A stretch of 64,000 nucleotides of DNA from an uncultured Kiritimatiellota bacterium (GCA_934635225.1 CAKTYZ010000004.1:1-64000), one strand, 5' to 3'. Counted from the stretch's first letter, positions 27,301 to 36,403 are shown. Numbers and translations are program-made. Notes: generated by a model not told the origin, from the letters alone.

Positions 27301-28568
27301 TCGGCGACAGGCCCATCTGGATTACGGAACTCGGCTATCCGACGACGCTGCCCACGTTCCACGACATCGACGTGCTGCTGGGCGGCCTGAAGGTCGCGCA
27401 GCCCGAAAAGAAAAGCTGGCGCGTCATCCTGGCCGACCTGAAGGTTGACGGCACGGCGCCCGAACCGTTCGAGGCCGAGGCATTGGAGGCCCTGTTGCCG
27501 CCGGGGAGCGTCGTCCGCGCCTGCACGCAGCGCGAGACGGTGCGCGCGCTGGAGGCGGGGGAACCCGATGTGGTCGTCTATCCGCCGACCGAGTGCTACC
27601 CGGCCGAGACGGAGGACGCCGTTCGGCGATTTGTCGAGCGCGGCGGCGTGCTGGCGCAGTTCGGCGGCGCACCGTGCTGGAAGGGGTATCGCGGGCGCGA
27701 GCCCGTGCCGGGGCGGATGAACGGCGAGTTCGCGCGCACCTGGCCGTTCGGCGTCCGCGCGTATTGGAGCCAGGACGCCGCGTACCCCTGGTCGCTCGCC
27801 GTCCGGCCGACCGAGGCGATGGGCGGCGGATGTTCAGTGGCTTGCGCCGTTGACACAGGACGAGCCGTTGAAGCGGGACAATCTGCCGGCATGCGGCTCG
27901 CGTCGCGGTATTTCGTGAGCGAGCGACTGCCGGAGGGTGGCGAATTCGTCCCGCTCCTGGCGGGAACGGCGGCTGATGGGCGTGAGATCGTCGGGGCGGC
28001 CGTCGTGACGCTTGGGTCAGGGAAGGGCGCGATCGTCGTCTGCGGTGTCCGTCCGAAGGGCTGCCCGGTGGCGATTTCCGAGGAGACGCAGGCGAAATGG
28101 ACGACGCGCGGACTCGCGCTCTGCTTTGCGGAAGGCGTCGAGGCCTATTTCTGCTACGAGCTGCGCTCGACGGAGACGGAGCCGTTCTACAGCGAGCGCC
28201 ATTTCGGGCTGACGCACGCCGACCTCACGCCGAAGCCGGCGTATTCGGCCTACGCGGCATTCACGAAGCTGCGTCCGGCGGGCTCCGTGCAGACGGCGGG
28301 CGCGTGGCATGACGATGCGCGGCGGCTCTACTGGCCGGGCTGGACGCGCCCGGACGGAAAACGGGCGGGGCTCGTCTGGACGACCGGCGATGCCGTGTGG
28401 ACGACGCTCCGCTTCGCGGGCGGCGTGCCGGAGCTGCGGACGCACCTCGGCCGCACGCTCGCGCCCGTCCGAGTCGGGCCCGGCACGTACAGGGTCAAGC
28501 TTTCGGATGCGCCCCTCTACTGGCTGGGCGCGGAACTCGTCGCCGTTGGTGACCGGACGATCAAGTGA
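24378..28568 (+). CDS. GH106-like alpha-L-rhamnosidase fused to clan GH-A glycosidase
   Basis: 1396 residues with a signal peptide (residues about 5-22, AWAQAA). Residues about 25-765 match GH106: APALFWWWNSKLD at the start, YDEGGWPSGG near residue 107, acidic candidates in FTDEPQ near 193 and SESFAIYGE near 340, and a C-terminal jelly-roll. GH106 removes alpha-L-rhamnose from rhamnogalacturonans. From about residue 770 a clan GH-A domain follows, with predicted acid/base E881 in EIWNEAN and nucleophile E984 in WITELGY, then a flavodoxin-like domain. This half closely resembles the N-terminal half of the protein at 4475. The stop lies 11 nt before the GH28-esterase gene. Confidence 0.87.
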   Translation: MRIGMRRILTAVAVVVAAWAQAADSVFAPALFWWWNSKLDAAALNAQVDAFCRQGARALCIHPFPKGWRPNRFPCDMSPDYLTDDYLKVYSAVTDHAARLGMKCWLYDEGGWPSGGACGQVLASDPDRFARRWMQLVDGKPSVVVERHDPAEGAGYPSVIEPGVTERFLALTHERLKGAVGRHFGASVLWAFTDEPQMPRGYRYAWTSDFEAEFRRRKGYDISPHLPQMLARGPSDEKTKGVRIDYWDVLSRLFVERYLLPVRDWCRANRLQSGGHLDGDDGLLRTVTHGHGHALRALRAMDIPGVDAIWRQIHPDAAYSPYPRYASSAAHQIGAKRVLSESFAIYGETLSPDVMKYVVDFQMVRGINQFVFAFASSSTAGNFMSLGDPHWGACDPKWNYVKPFMDYVTASCERLAQGRPDVQVGVYYDVKAVWASSFTEDDEGRRAADAQTEVAHGLEARQVDFDFVDDDLIEEGRLPYRALVLPTCARLSETARSRLKAFKAKGGLVLRPDQLDRAPRICRVEGPGHEAIRVTKRVLDDGAVDYFLVNESAQATVVCVTFAEGASRMVAFDPYGSEFVRISSSGEAQMRPPRMAPRGAKTVLSDGWTVRPTWRVKPGASDFDCAETPSEPPCACRLGDWGPYLGTNFSGRATYRISFVSEAGAAELDLGRVALCAAAKLNGQALPAKFFGPFRWDVTLVAGENVLEVEVGNSLANALIPELDRIGRDFPPPSSYTARERAFYAKDDLSSGLFGPVTVTRRSVSPEIVSPYGCVAHITGWLRNRPMLTAEFDAMKAAGMRWVRYDVEPSKLKDKDGSLDFTFHDELLAAVEAAGLQALPILYGPDSATEKPADMERYRAFIQKFVRHYGRRFPVVEIWNEANVGRFFKGTDPRDYAETLKAACAAVKSVDPGVRVAFTGTSHVPLDWIREVFMAGATNAFDIMNVHPYAHPWTPEGSIDVELEGLKALMAEFGVGDRPIWITELGYPTTLPTFHDIDVLLGGLKVAQPEKKSWRVILADLKVDGTAPEPFEAEALEALLPPGSVVRACTQRETVRALEAGEPDVVVYPPTECYPAETEDAVRRFVERGGVLAQFGGAPCWKGYRGREPVPGRMNGEFARTWPFGVRAYWSQDAAYPWSLAVRPTEAMGGGCSVACAVDTGRAVEAGQSAGMRLASRYFVSERLPEGGEFVPLLAGTAADGREIVGAAVVTLGSGKGAIVVCGVRPKGCPVAISEETQAKWTTRGLALCFAEGVEAYFCYELRSTETEPFYSERHFGLTHADLTPKPAYSAYAAFTKLRPAGSVQTAGAWHDDARRLYWPGWTRPDGKRAGLVWTTGDAVWTTLRFAGGVPELRTHLGRTLAPVRVGPGTYRVKLSDAPLYWLGAELVAVGDRTIK

Positions 28569-28579
28569 GGAGAACAAAG

Positions 28580-30925
28580 ATGAAGAAGATCCGTTTTGTG
28601 GCTGGATGCCTTGCGCTCGGCTTGTCGATTGCGCATGCGGACGAGACGGCGCAGTGGCAGCGCGCCATTGACGTGGCGGCGGCGCGGGGTGGCGGACGCG
28701 TGACGATTCCGGCGGGGCGGCATCTCGTCGGCCAGCTCGACCTTCGGAGCAATGTCGAGATCCACCTGGCGGAAGGGGCCGTCCTCGAAGGGCGGCCGGG
28801 GCTGGAGCATTACCGCGTCGTCGAACTGCCGTTTTCCGAGGGGACGTGGAGCGCGATCCTCTTCGGGCTGAATGTCACGAACGTGGCCGTCACGGGGACG
28901 GGCGAGATCTTCGGCAACGGCACGGCGTGGAAGATTCCGGAGGACTACGGCGGCAACCAGGAGGGCCAGCGGGCGCGCGGCCTCTTCTTCGCCGACGCGA
29001 AGGGCATCCGGCTGGAGGGCTTCACCCTGCGCGACGCGGCCTGCTGGGGCGTCGTCTTCAAGCGCTGCGCGGACGTCACGGCGCGCCGCGTGACGATCGA
29101 CAGCCACGGCAACGGCAACAACGACGGGTTTGACATCGAGGCGAAGGACGTCCTGATCGAGGACTGCATCGTCGATGCGGGGGACGACTGCTACTGCGTG
29201 AAGTCGAACGACCCGGGCTTCATCGTCGAGAACGTGGCCGTGCGCCGGTGCGTCGCGCGCTCGCACTCGAACGGGTTCAAGATCGGGACGGCGACGCACG
29301 GCACGGTGCGGAATGTCCGCTTCGAGTCGTGCCGCGCCGAGGCGCCGACGCGCGACTTCCTGGACAACCGCCCGTCGTCGCCGAACTTCGGGCGGATGCA
29401 CTTCTACCGTCCCGAGCTCGCGCACCTGAAGGTCGGTGGCGGGCTGGGCGCCGTCTCGATCGAGAACGTGGACGGCGGCCGGGTCGAGAACGTCCGGGTG
29501 GACGGCCTCGACGTCGCGGGCTTCATGGTGCCGATCTTCGTGCGCGCGGGGACGCGGACGGGGCGCGCGTGCGGCACGCCGCCGGGGAGCCAGTACGTCT
29601 TCCGCGACATCGAGATCGCCAACGTCCGGGGCGTGAGCGAGAGCGGCTACGCCTCGTCGATCAGCGGCGTGACGGGCTGCCGCGTCCGTGACGTCCGCCT
29701 GCGTAACGTCGACGTCGTCTGCCGGGGGGCCGGCCGCGCGCGCTCGGAAGTCGCCGCGACGCGGGCGGTGCCGGACGTGTCGGGGAAATACCCCGAATGC
29801 AACATGTTCGGCGGGCTTCTGCCGGCTTTCGGCCTCTGGGCCGACAAGGTCGACGGGCTGACGCTGGAGAACGTCTCGTTCCGGCTGCGGGAGGGCGGCG
29901 AGGACGTGCGTCCGGCCGTCGTGCTGACGCCCGACGTGCAGGTGCTGCCGCCGTGGAAGGATCTCGCCATCCGCGTCACGAGCACGCGGGACGGCTCCAC
30001 GCAGCCCGGCTACCTGTACGTGCCGCCGGCGGCGAAGGATCGGAAGGTTCCGCTGCTCGTTGCGCTGCATTCCTGGAGTTTCGGGTGCGAATTCACCCGC
30101 AGCCCCGGCGCGTTTGGACTGCTGGAGAGCGCGAAGCGCGGCTGGGCGTTCTACTATCCGCATTTCCGGGGGCCGAATTCGCGGCCGGAGGCCTGCGGCA
30201 GCGACCTCGCGGTGCAGGACATCGTGGACGGCATCGCCTACGCGAAAGCGCGCGCGAACATCGACCCCGACCGCATCTACCTCCTGGGCGGCAGCGGCGG
30301 CGGACACATGGCCCTGCTGATGGCGGGACGCCACCCGGAGATCTGGGCGGGCGTCGTCGCGGGCTGCCCGATCAGCGACGTCGGCCGCTGGCACGCGGAG
30401 ACGTCCGCGATGACGAACGGCAACGCGCGCTACGCGCGGATGCTGGAGGCCGTCTGCGGCGGCGCGCCGCGTGAGAGGCCGGACGAGTACCGGCATCGTT
30501 CGCCCGTCACGTGGCTCGCGGCGGCGAAGGGCGTGCCGATCCAGATCCAGACGGGCATCCACGACGGCCACCACGGCAACTCCGTGCCCGTCGGACACGC
30601 CGTCCGCGCCTTCAACTGCCTCGCGGCGGAGACCGACCGCGTTTCGGACGCGACGATCGCGTTCATGGAACGTACGGAGGCCGTGCCGGAGGCCGAACGG
30701 TTCGTGGGGACGGACCCCTTCTATCCGGCGCCCGCGCGCGAAATCCACCTGCGGCGGCAGTCGGGGAACGCGCAGCTGACGGTCTTCAATGCCGGACACG
30801 CCAGTAACTACGAGGCTGGCCTCTGGTGGCTCGCGCGCCAGCGGCGTGGCGCGCCGGTCGACTGGACGCTGCCGACGGAACGCGACAAGGCGGACGCCGG
30901 GGAAATTCAGGAAGTGACGCGGTGA
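28580..30925 (+). CDS. GH28 (rhamno)galacturonase fused to alpha/beta-hydrolase esterase
   Basis: 781 residues; the ATG at 28580 has AGGAG 8 nt upstream and gives a signal peptide (MKKIRFVAGCLALGLSIAHA). Residues about 25-455 form a GH28 beta-helix with NNDGFD near residue 181, GDDCYC near 202 and SHSNGFKIGTATHG near 231. Residues about 475-775 form a serine alpha/beta hydrolase with nucleophile motif GGSGGGH near residue 575 and a late His in NAGHAS. Together they suggest backbone cleavage plus removal of acetyl or other esters from pectin; the ester is not identifiable. The GH28 half is the close paralogue of that in the 4475 protein. Confidence 0.87.
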   Translation: MKKIRFVAGCLALGLSIAHADETAQWQRAIDVAAARGGGRVTIPAGRHLVGQLDLRSNVEIHLAEGAVLEGRPGLEHYRVVELPFSEGTWSAILFGLNVTNVAVTGTGEIFGNGTAWKIPEDYGGNQEGQRARGLFFADAKGIRLEGFTLRDAACWGVVFKRCADVTARRVTIDSHGNGNNDGFDIEAKDVLIEDCIVDAGDDCYCVKSNDPGFIVENVAVRRCVARSHSNGFKIGTATHGTVRNVRFESCRAEAPTRDFLDNRPSSPNFGRMHFYRPELAHLKVGGGLGAVSIENVDGGRVENVRVDGLDVAGFMVPIFVRAGTRTGRACGTPPGSQYVFRDIEIANVRGVSESGYASSISGVTGCRVRDVRLRNVDVVCRGAGRARSEVAATRAVPDVSGKYPECNMFGGLLPAFGLWADKVDGLTLENVSFRLREGGEDVRPAVVLTPDVQVLPPWKDLAIRVTSTRDGSTQPGYLYVPPAAKDRKVPLLVALHSWSFGCEFTRSPGAFGLLESAKRGWAFYYPHFRGPNSRPEACGSDLAVQDIVDGIAYAKARANIDPDRIYLLGGSGGGHMALLMAGRHPEIWAGVVAGCPISDVGRWHAETSAMTNGNARYARMLEAVCGGAPRERPDEYRHRSPVTWLAAAKGVPIQIQTGIHDGHHGNSVPVGHAVRAFNCLAAETDRVSDATIAFMERTEAVPEAERFVGTDPFYPAPAREIHLRRQSGNAQLTVFNAGHASNYEAGLWWLARQRRGAPVDWTLPTERDKADAGEIQEVTR

Positions 30926-30933
30926 ACGGGGAA

Positions 30934-33900
30934 ATGAAAATGAAGATGTCGAAAATTCTGTGCAGCGTGTGCGCGGCGAGCCTGACGCTTTGGGCTTTTG
31001 CGGCCGAACCGTGGGAAGATCCGGCGGTCAACGCCATCAACCGTCTGCCGGCGCGCACGTATTCGATGCCGCTTGCGGACGAGGCTGACGCGCTCACGGA
31101 CGCGCTGGAGCCCGAGACGCCCTACAGGAAGAGCCTGAACGGCGACTGGAAGTTTGCGTGGGCGGGGAATCCCGACTTGCGCGTGAAGGACTTCTGGAAG
31201 TCGGACTTTGACGATTCGGACTGGTTCACGATTGACGTGCCGAGCTGTGTCGAAATGCGCGGCTTCGGGTCGCCCGGCTACACCAACCAGCGCTACCCAC
31301 ACGCCGATCTCAGCCATCCGACGAACGCAAACTTTGCCGCGATTCGTGACCGCGACACGCTGCGGCCCGACTACAATCCCGTCTCGTCCTACCGCACGAC
31401 GTTCACGGTTCCGGCAGACTGGGCGGGGCGCGACGTCATCCTGCGCTTCGACGGCGTGTACTCGGCCTACTACGTCTGGGTGAACGGGCATCGGGTCGGA
31501 TACGCCGAGGACAGCTGCCTCCCCTCCGAATTCGACATCACCCCTTACCTCAACTTTCAGCCCCCACCCTCAACTTCTCAACCTCTCAACACGCTCGCTG
31601 TCGAAGTCTACCGCTGGTGCGACGGCAGCTATCTTGAAGACCAGGACATGTTCCGCTTCTCCGGCATCTTCCGCGACGTCACGCTCTGGGCGAAGCCGAA
31701 GGGCGGCATCTGGGATTTCACGGTGAAGACGAAACTCGCGTCCGACTTCCAGTCGGCGACGCTGACGCTGGGCGGACTCTCGGGCGACTGGTCGGCGACG
31801 CTCTATGATGTTGCGCGAAAGCCCGTCGCGACGCTGTCGGCGGACGCGGCGCCGGCGCGCCTCGCGCCGGTCGCGCTCTGGTCGGCCGAGACGCCGAACC
31901 TCTACACGCTCGTCATCCGCAAGGGGGACGACATCCGCATGAAGCGCGTCGGCTTCAAGCGGCAGGAGATTCGGGGAAACGCCTTTTACGTGAACGGGCG
32001 GAAGGTCAAGCTCAAGGGCGTCAACCGTCATGAGACCGATCCCGCGAACGGGCGCACGGTTTCGCTGGACTCGATGGTCAAGGACGTCGAGCTGTTCAAG
32101 CGGTTCAACATCGACACCGTGCGCACGAGCCATTATCCGGATCATCACCTGTGGTATGACCTGTGCGACCGCTACGGCATCTACGTCGTCGCGGAGGCGA
32201 ACGTCGAAGGGCACGAGCCGCAGTATGGCGACCGGGGCCTTGGCCGCTTCGCCGAATGGGAGCCGTCAATCGTCGAGCGCAACGTGCGGCAGGTTGTCTG
32301 CTACCGAGACAACGTCTCGGTGACGATGTGGTCGGTCGGAAACGAGACGGGGCACGGGCGGGGCTTCTCCGCCGCGCTGAAGGCCGTCAAGGCGCTCGAT
32401 CCGGGACGGCTGACGCACTGGGAGCGCGGCAATCGCGAGGCGGACGTCGATTCGCAGATGTATCCGTCCGTCGACTGGGTCGTGAAGCGCGGGCGCCTCG
32501 GCGAGGAGCCGCTGGGTTCGCGGACGGAGATGCCGTCGTGGACGGGCGGTTCGGGCGAGGAGGTGGCGCAGACGGCGGGAAAGCCGGCCTTCCTGTGCGA
32601 ATACGCGCACGCGATGGGCAACGCCGTCGGAAACCTTCAGGAGTATTGGGATGCGATTTACGCCTACGATGCGCTGATGGGCGGTTGCATCTGGGACTGG
32701 GCCGACCAGGCGGTCTGGAAGGCGACGGAAACCGGCCGTTACCTGGCCTACGGAGGCGACTTCGACGAGGAGCCGAACGACGGCCCGTTCTGCTGCAACG
32801 GACTCGTCGGGCCGTTCCGCAAGGTGAGCGCGAAGCTTGCCGAGGTCGGGCACGTCTACCGTAATCTCGTCGTGACGCGAAATGCGGACGGCTCGTTTGT
32901 GATCGAGAACCGCTTCGGCTTCCTGGATGCCGCGACGTTCGAGGGGCTGTGGCGCATCCGGCAGGACGGGCACGTCGTGGCGGAGGGGACTTTCGCCGTT
33001 CCGCCCGTCGCGCCGTTGTCGCGCGCGGTCTGGGCGGACTCCGTCGTGTCGGCGCGGCTACGGGACTTGAAGGGGCGCGGCGAGGTGTTCCTGGACGTCG
33101 ACTTTGCGCTGAAGGGCGACACGCGCTGGGCGAAGAAGGGGTGGCTGGTTTCGCGCAACCAGATTGCGATTGGTTCGGGCTGGAACTTCGCGCGGGGCGA
33201 GAAATGCCCTGTCGCGCCGTCGAACGTCTTGCCGGGTGAGGGCTCTTCGGTCACGCCGTCCGGCGTGACAATCGACGAAGGCGAGAAGGCCGTGACCGTC
33301 ACGGCGGGGCCGACAAAGGCCGTTTTCTGCCGCGCGTCGGGTACGCTCTGCGAACTCGTCCTGGACGGGCGCACGATTCTGAAGGACGCGGACGGCGGCG
33401 CGTATGGGCCTCGCCTGACGTGCGAGCGCGCGTACACGGACAATGACCTGTGGATGCGGCAGGGGTCGAACTGGGGCCCCGACCGGCGGCGGGGGAGTGT
33501 GCTGTCGTGTGGCCTTTCGCAGCTGCGCTACCACGCGCGGCCCTTCAAGGCACTGCGTGACGGACTGGAGATCGTCACGGACGTGACCGGCTCGAAGTCG
33601 GCTGGCTTCACGCATCGGGCGGTCTGGCGGTTTGACGCGCGCGGGACGGTCGAGATCGAGAACGAGGTGACGCCGCACGGCACGATGCCGCCCGCCCTGC
33701 CGCGTCTCGGCCTGTCGCTCGTGCTGGACGCGGTGCTGGAGAACGTGGCCTACTATGGACGCGGTCCGTACGAGAACTACGTCGACCGCTGCACGGGATC
33801 GTTCTTCGGCATCTGGACGAACACGGTGACGGGACTGTCCGAGGACTATGTGCGTCCGCAGGACAACGGCTACCGCACGGGCGTCCGCTGGCTGTCGCTG

Positions 33901-34182
33901 ACGGATGCGGACGGGAAGGGCGTGCGCTTCTCGGCGTCCGAGCCGCTGTTCGTGCAGACCCTGCATTTTGCACGGGAAGATCTCGAATTCGCGCGGCACC
34001 GCCGGGGCGAACCGCGCGTCCGCGCGCCTCTCGTGCCGCGCCCGGAGGTGTTCCTGAACCTCGACGTGCGCCAGACGGGCCTCGGCGAGGCGAGCTGCGG
34101 CCCGGAGCCGCTGCCACAGTATCGGTTCGACCCGAACGCGCCAGTGTCGTGGCGGTTATTTCTGTCCCCGCAGGGATTCTAA
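30934..34182 (+). CDS. Secreted GH2 beta-galactosidase, LacZ-like
   Basis: 1082 residues from the ATG at 30934. A GTG at 30922 overlaps the previous stop (GTGA) and could be the coupled start. A signal peptide covers about residues 5-26 (LWAFAAEP). LacZ-type layout: jelly-roll, two Ig-like domains, TIM barrel with acid/base E471 in SVGNETGHG and nucleophile E556 in FLCEYAHAMG, and a long C-terminal beta-sandwich (bgal small N) ending GRGPYENYVDR and beyond. It probably removes beta-galactose from pectic galactan or arabinogalactan. The loop after FDITPYL carries an octamer-repeat insertion (NFQPPPSTSQPL). It is the last gene of the operon. Confidence 0.93.
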   Translation: MKMKMSKILCSVCAASLTLWAFAAEPWEDPAVNAINRLPARTYSMPLADEADALTDALEPETPYRKSLNGDWKFAWAGNPDLRVKDFWKSDFDDSDWFTIDVPSCVEMRGFGSPGYTNQRYPHADLSHPTNANFAAIRDRDTLRPDYNPVSSYRTTFTVPADWAGRDVILRFDGVYSAYYVWVNGHRVGYAEDSCLPSEFDITPYLNFQPPPSTSQPLNTLAVEVYRWCDGSYLEDQDMFRFSGIFRDVTLWAKPKGGIWDFTVKTKLASDFQSATLTLGGLSGDWSATLYDVARKPVATLSADAAPARLAPVALWSAETPNLYTLVIRKGDDIRMKRVGFKRQEIRGNAFYVNGRKVKLKGVNRHETDPANGRTVSLDSMVKDVELFKRFNIDTVRTSHYPDHHLWYDLCDRYGIYVVAEANVEGHEPQYGDRGLGRFAEWEPSIVERNVRQVVCYRDNVSVTMWSVGNETGHGRGFSAALKAVKALDPGRLTHWERGNREADVDSQMYPSVDWVVKRGRLGEEPLGSRTEMPSWTGGSGEEVAQTAGKPAFLCEYAHAMGNAVGNLQEYWDAIYAYDALMGGCIWDWADQAVWKATETGRYLAYGGDFDEEPNDGPFCCNGLVGPFRKVSAKLAEVGHVYRNLVVTRNADGSFVIENRFGFLDAATFEGLWRIRQDGHVVAEGTFAVPPVAPLSRAVWADSVVSARLRDLKGRGEVFLDVDFALKGDTRWAKKGWLVSRNQIAIGSGWNFARGEKCPVAPSNVLPGEGSSVTPSGVTIDEGEKAVTVTAGPTKAVFCRASGTLCELVLDGRTILKDADGGAYGPRLTCERAYTDNDLWMRQGSNWGPDRRRGSVLSCGLSQLRYHARPFKALRDGLEIVTDVTGSKSAGFTHRAVWRFDARGTVEIENEVTPHGTMPPALPRLGLSLVLDAVLENVAYYGRGPYENYVDRCTGSFFGIWTNTVTGLSEDYVRPQDNGYRTGVRWLSLTDADGKGVRFSASEPLFVQTLHFAREDLEFARHRRGEPRVRAPLVPRPEVFLNLDVRQTGLGEASCGPEPLPQYRFDPNAPVSWRLFLSPQGF
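31549..31592 (+). repeat. CTCAACNN octamer array inside GH2 gene
   Basis: CTCAACTT, CTCAACCT and CTCAACAC run in tandem at 31569-31592, with another CTCAACTT at 31549-31556. They encode an inserted loop in the GH2 protein. Confidence 0.75.
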
Positions 34183-34312
34183 GAAGGACGGCGATACTCT
34201 GTAAGTCATCTGAAAACGGCAGAGATGCTTCTTTCCGCGCAGATAGTCAGAAGACAAGAGCTCTATGCGGAAAAAATCCTGCCGTGCGTGGGAACAAAGG
34301 CTGTCGCTGATT

Positions 34313-34321
34313 TGATATAAT
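34313..34321 (+). promoter_or_regulatory. Extended -10 (TGATATAAT), predicted leaderless start
   Basis: TG-A-TATAAT ends 7 nt before the ATG at 34329. The 146-bp gap before it (34183-34328) shows nothing else I can support. Confidence 0.7.
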
Positions 34322-34328
34322 AGGCGGC

Positions 34329-36365
34329 ATGAATTCGGAGACAAGAAACAACGATACCCCGCCTCATCCGGGGGACGGTTTCAGGACATTGACGGACGCG
34401 GAAATCGCCGCCTTGCAGGCGCACGGCTGTTCAGCCGAGGACTGGGGCGCGATTTCGGTTGCTGTTGATTTCGAGGTGGCGACGGTCCGCGACGTGGCGT
34501 TCTCCGGCAGGTGCCGGCTGGGGGCGTTCCGCAAGGCGTTCGCCTTGCCGGGCGGTGTCCGCAAGCCGGCGGGCATCTACCACGCGACATTGCACAACGT
34601 GACGGTCGGCGACGACTGCCGTCTCTCGAACATCCGCAGCTATGTCGCCAACTACGACATTGGCGCGGACACGCACATCGGCAATGTGGACAAGGTCTAT
34701 GTCGAGGGCGAAACGAGCTTCGGCAACGGCGTCGAGGTGTCCGTCCTGAACGAGACGGGCGGCCGTGAGGTGACGATACACGCGGCGCTCACGGCGCACG
34801 AGGCCTATCTTGAGGCCATGTATCGGCATCGTCCGAGACTGATCGCCGCGCTCAAGCTCTTCGCAAAAAAGAATTCTGAGGCGTGCCGGTCTGCGCGCGG
34901 CACGATCGGGCGCGGGGCGACCATCATGGACACGGGGCTGATCCGAAACGTTTTCATTGGCGACGGCGCGGTCGTGGACGGTGCGGCGCGTCTCTCGAAC
35001 GGATCGCTCATGAGCCGCCTCGATTCGCCCGTCGTGATCGGGCGCGGCGTCTCGGCGGACGACTTCATCGTGCAGAACGGTTCGCGCGTCGAGGACGGCA
35101 CGCGCATTACGCGCTGCTATGTCGGGCAGTCATGCGAACTTGGCCATGGCTATTCCGCTTCGGATTCGCTCTTCTTCTGCAACTGTCAAGAGGAGAACGG
35201 CGAGGCCTGCGCTGTCTTTGCCGGCCCCTTTACGGTGACGCACCACAAGTCCACGTTGCTTATCGCGGGCATGTTCAGCTTCATGAACGCGGGTTCTGGC
35301 TCGAACCAGTCCAACCACATGTATAAACTGGGACCCATCCATCAGGGTGCGTTGGAGCGCGGCTCGAAGACGGCCTCCGACTCGTATATCCTCTGGCCTG
35401 CGCGCATCGGCGCGTTCTCGCTCGTGATGGGACGTCATGCGACGAATCCCGACACGTCGAACCTGCCGTTCTCGTACCTGATCGAGTCGAAGGGCGTCAC
35501 CTATCTCGTCCCGGGTGTCAACTTGCGCAGCGTCGGCACGATTCGCGACGTGCAGAAATGGCCGAAGCGCGACCGCCGCGCCAAGGAAGGGCGTCTCGAC
35601 AAGGTGAACTTCAACCTCTTGTCGCCTTACACGATCGACAAGATGGTGCGCGGCATCGCGATTCTTGAGAACTTGCGCGCGCTGTCGGGCGCGACGAGCG
35701 ACACCTACGCCTACCAAAGCGCACGCATCACGAACGCCGCGCTTGAAAAGGGGCTGGTGTTCTATCGTCTGGCCATCGACAAGTTCCTCGGCAATTCCCT
35801 CATTTCACGGCTGGAGAAGATCGACGACGGCGACTATCTCGGGAAACTCAAGCCGACTGCCGCCGAAGGTCTGGGCGACTGGGTGGACCTTTCGGGTCTC
35901 TTGGCCCCGCACACCTGCGTCAGCGCGATCCTGAACGACGTCGAGTCCGGCGCGATCTCCTCGTGCGCGGAGTTGGACGCGCGCATGACTGAACTGCAGA
36001 CCAAGTACTATGACTACGAGTGGACGTGGGCGTATGACTTGCTTTTGCGCTATTACGGATTGGACGGGAAAAGCATCCGCTGTCGAGATCTCGTGACGAT
36101 CATTCGTCGCTGGCGCGAATCCGTCCTCAAGCTTGACCGAATGCTGTACGAGGACGCGCGCAAGGAGTTCTCGCTCTCGACGAAGACGGGCTTTGGCTTT
36201 GACGGGCTGGGCGCGACGACAGAGGCGGACTTTGCGGGCGTGCGCGGCACGTTCGAGACCAATCCGTTCGTCTTGGCCGTCACGGAGCACATGACGCGCA
36301 AGGACGCGTTGGGAACGCTTTGGATCGACCGGCTCACCGCCCTTGCGGAGAAGGAACCCGCCTGA
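34329..36365 (+). CDS. DUF4954 family protein with left-handed beta-helix repeats
   Basis: 678 residues without a signal peptide. Residues about 80-400 contain hexapeptide-type repeats (for example IGNVDKVYVEGETSFGNG, GRGATIMDTGLIRNVFIGDG) as in acyl- and nucleotidyl-transferase beta-helices. Family-typical blocks include GPFTVTHHKSTLLIAGMFSF, GSGSNQSNHMYKLGP and LPFSYLIESKG. DUF4954 proteins occur in Bacteroidetes and PVC bacteria; the reaction is unknown, with sugar-nucleotide or envelope metabolism a reasonable guess. Single-gene unit with its own leaderless-type promoter. Confidence 0.85.
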   Translation: MNSETRNNDTPPHPGDGFRTLTDAEIAALQAHGCSAEDWGAISVAVDFEVATVRDVAFSGRCRLGAFRKAFALPGGVRKPAGIYHATLHNVTVGDDCRLSNIRSYVANYDIGADTHIGNVDKVYVEGETSFGNGVEVSVLNETGGREVTIHAALTAHEAYLEAMYRHRPRLIAALKLFAKKNSEACRSARGTIGRGATIMDTGLIRNVFIGDGAVVDGAARLSNGSLMSRLDSPVVIGRGVSADDFIVQNGSRVEDGTRITRCYVGQSCELGHGYSASDSLFFCNCQEENGEACAVFAGPFTVTHHKSTLLIAGMFSFMNAGSGSNQSNHMYKLGPIHQGALERGSKTASDSYILWPARIGAFSLVMGRHATNPDTSNLPFSYLIESKGVTYLVPGVNLRSVGTIRDVQKWPKRDRRAKEGRLDKVNFNLLSPYTIDKMVRGIAILENLRALSGATSDTYAYQSARITNAALEKGLVFYRLAIDKFLGNSLISRLEKIDDGDYLGKLKPTAAEGLGDWVDLSGLLAPHTCVSAILNDVESGAISSCAELDARMTELQTKYYDYEWTWAYDLLLRYYGLDGKSIRCRDLVTIIRRWRESVLKLDRMLYEDARKEFSLSTKTGFGFDGLGATTEADFAGVRGTFETNPFVLAVTEHMTRKDALGTLWIDRLTALAEKEPA

Positions 36366-36403
36366 CAGACGTGGATGCGAACGAAACGGTCGAGGCGGTT
36401 TTT

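Noticed and set aside
34183..34328. TTTCCGC/GCGGAAA inverted repeat as a terminator after the LacZ-like gene
   Set aside because: The loop is about 30 nt and only an A-run follows on the plus strand, so it is not a convincing terminator in that direction.
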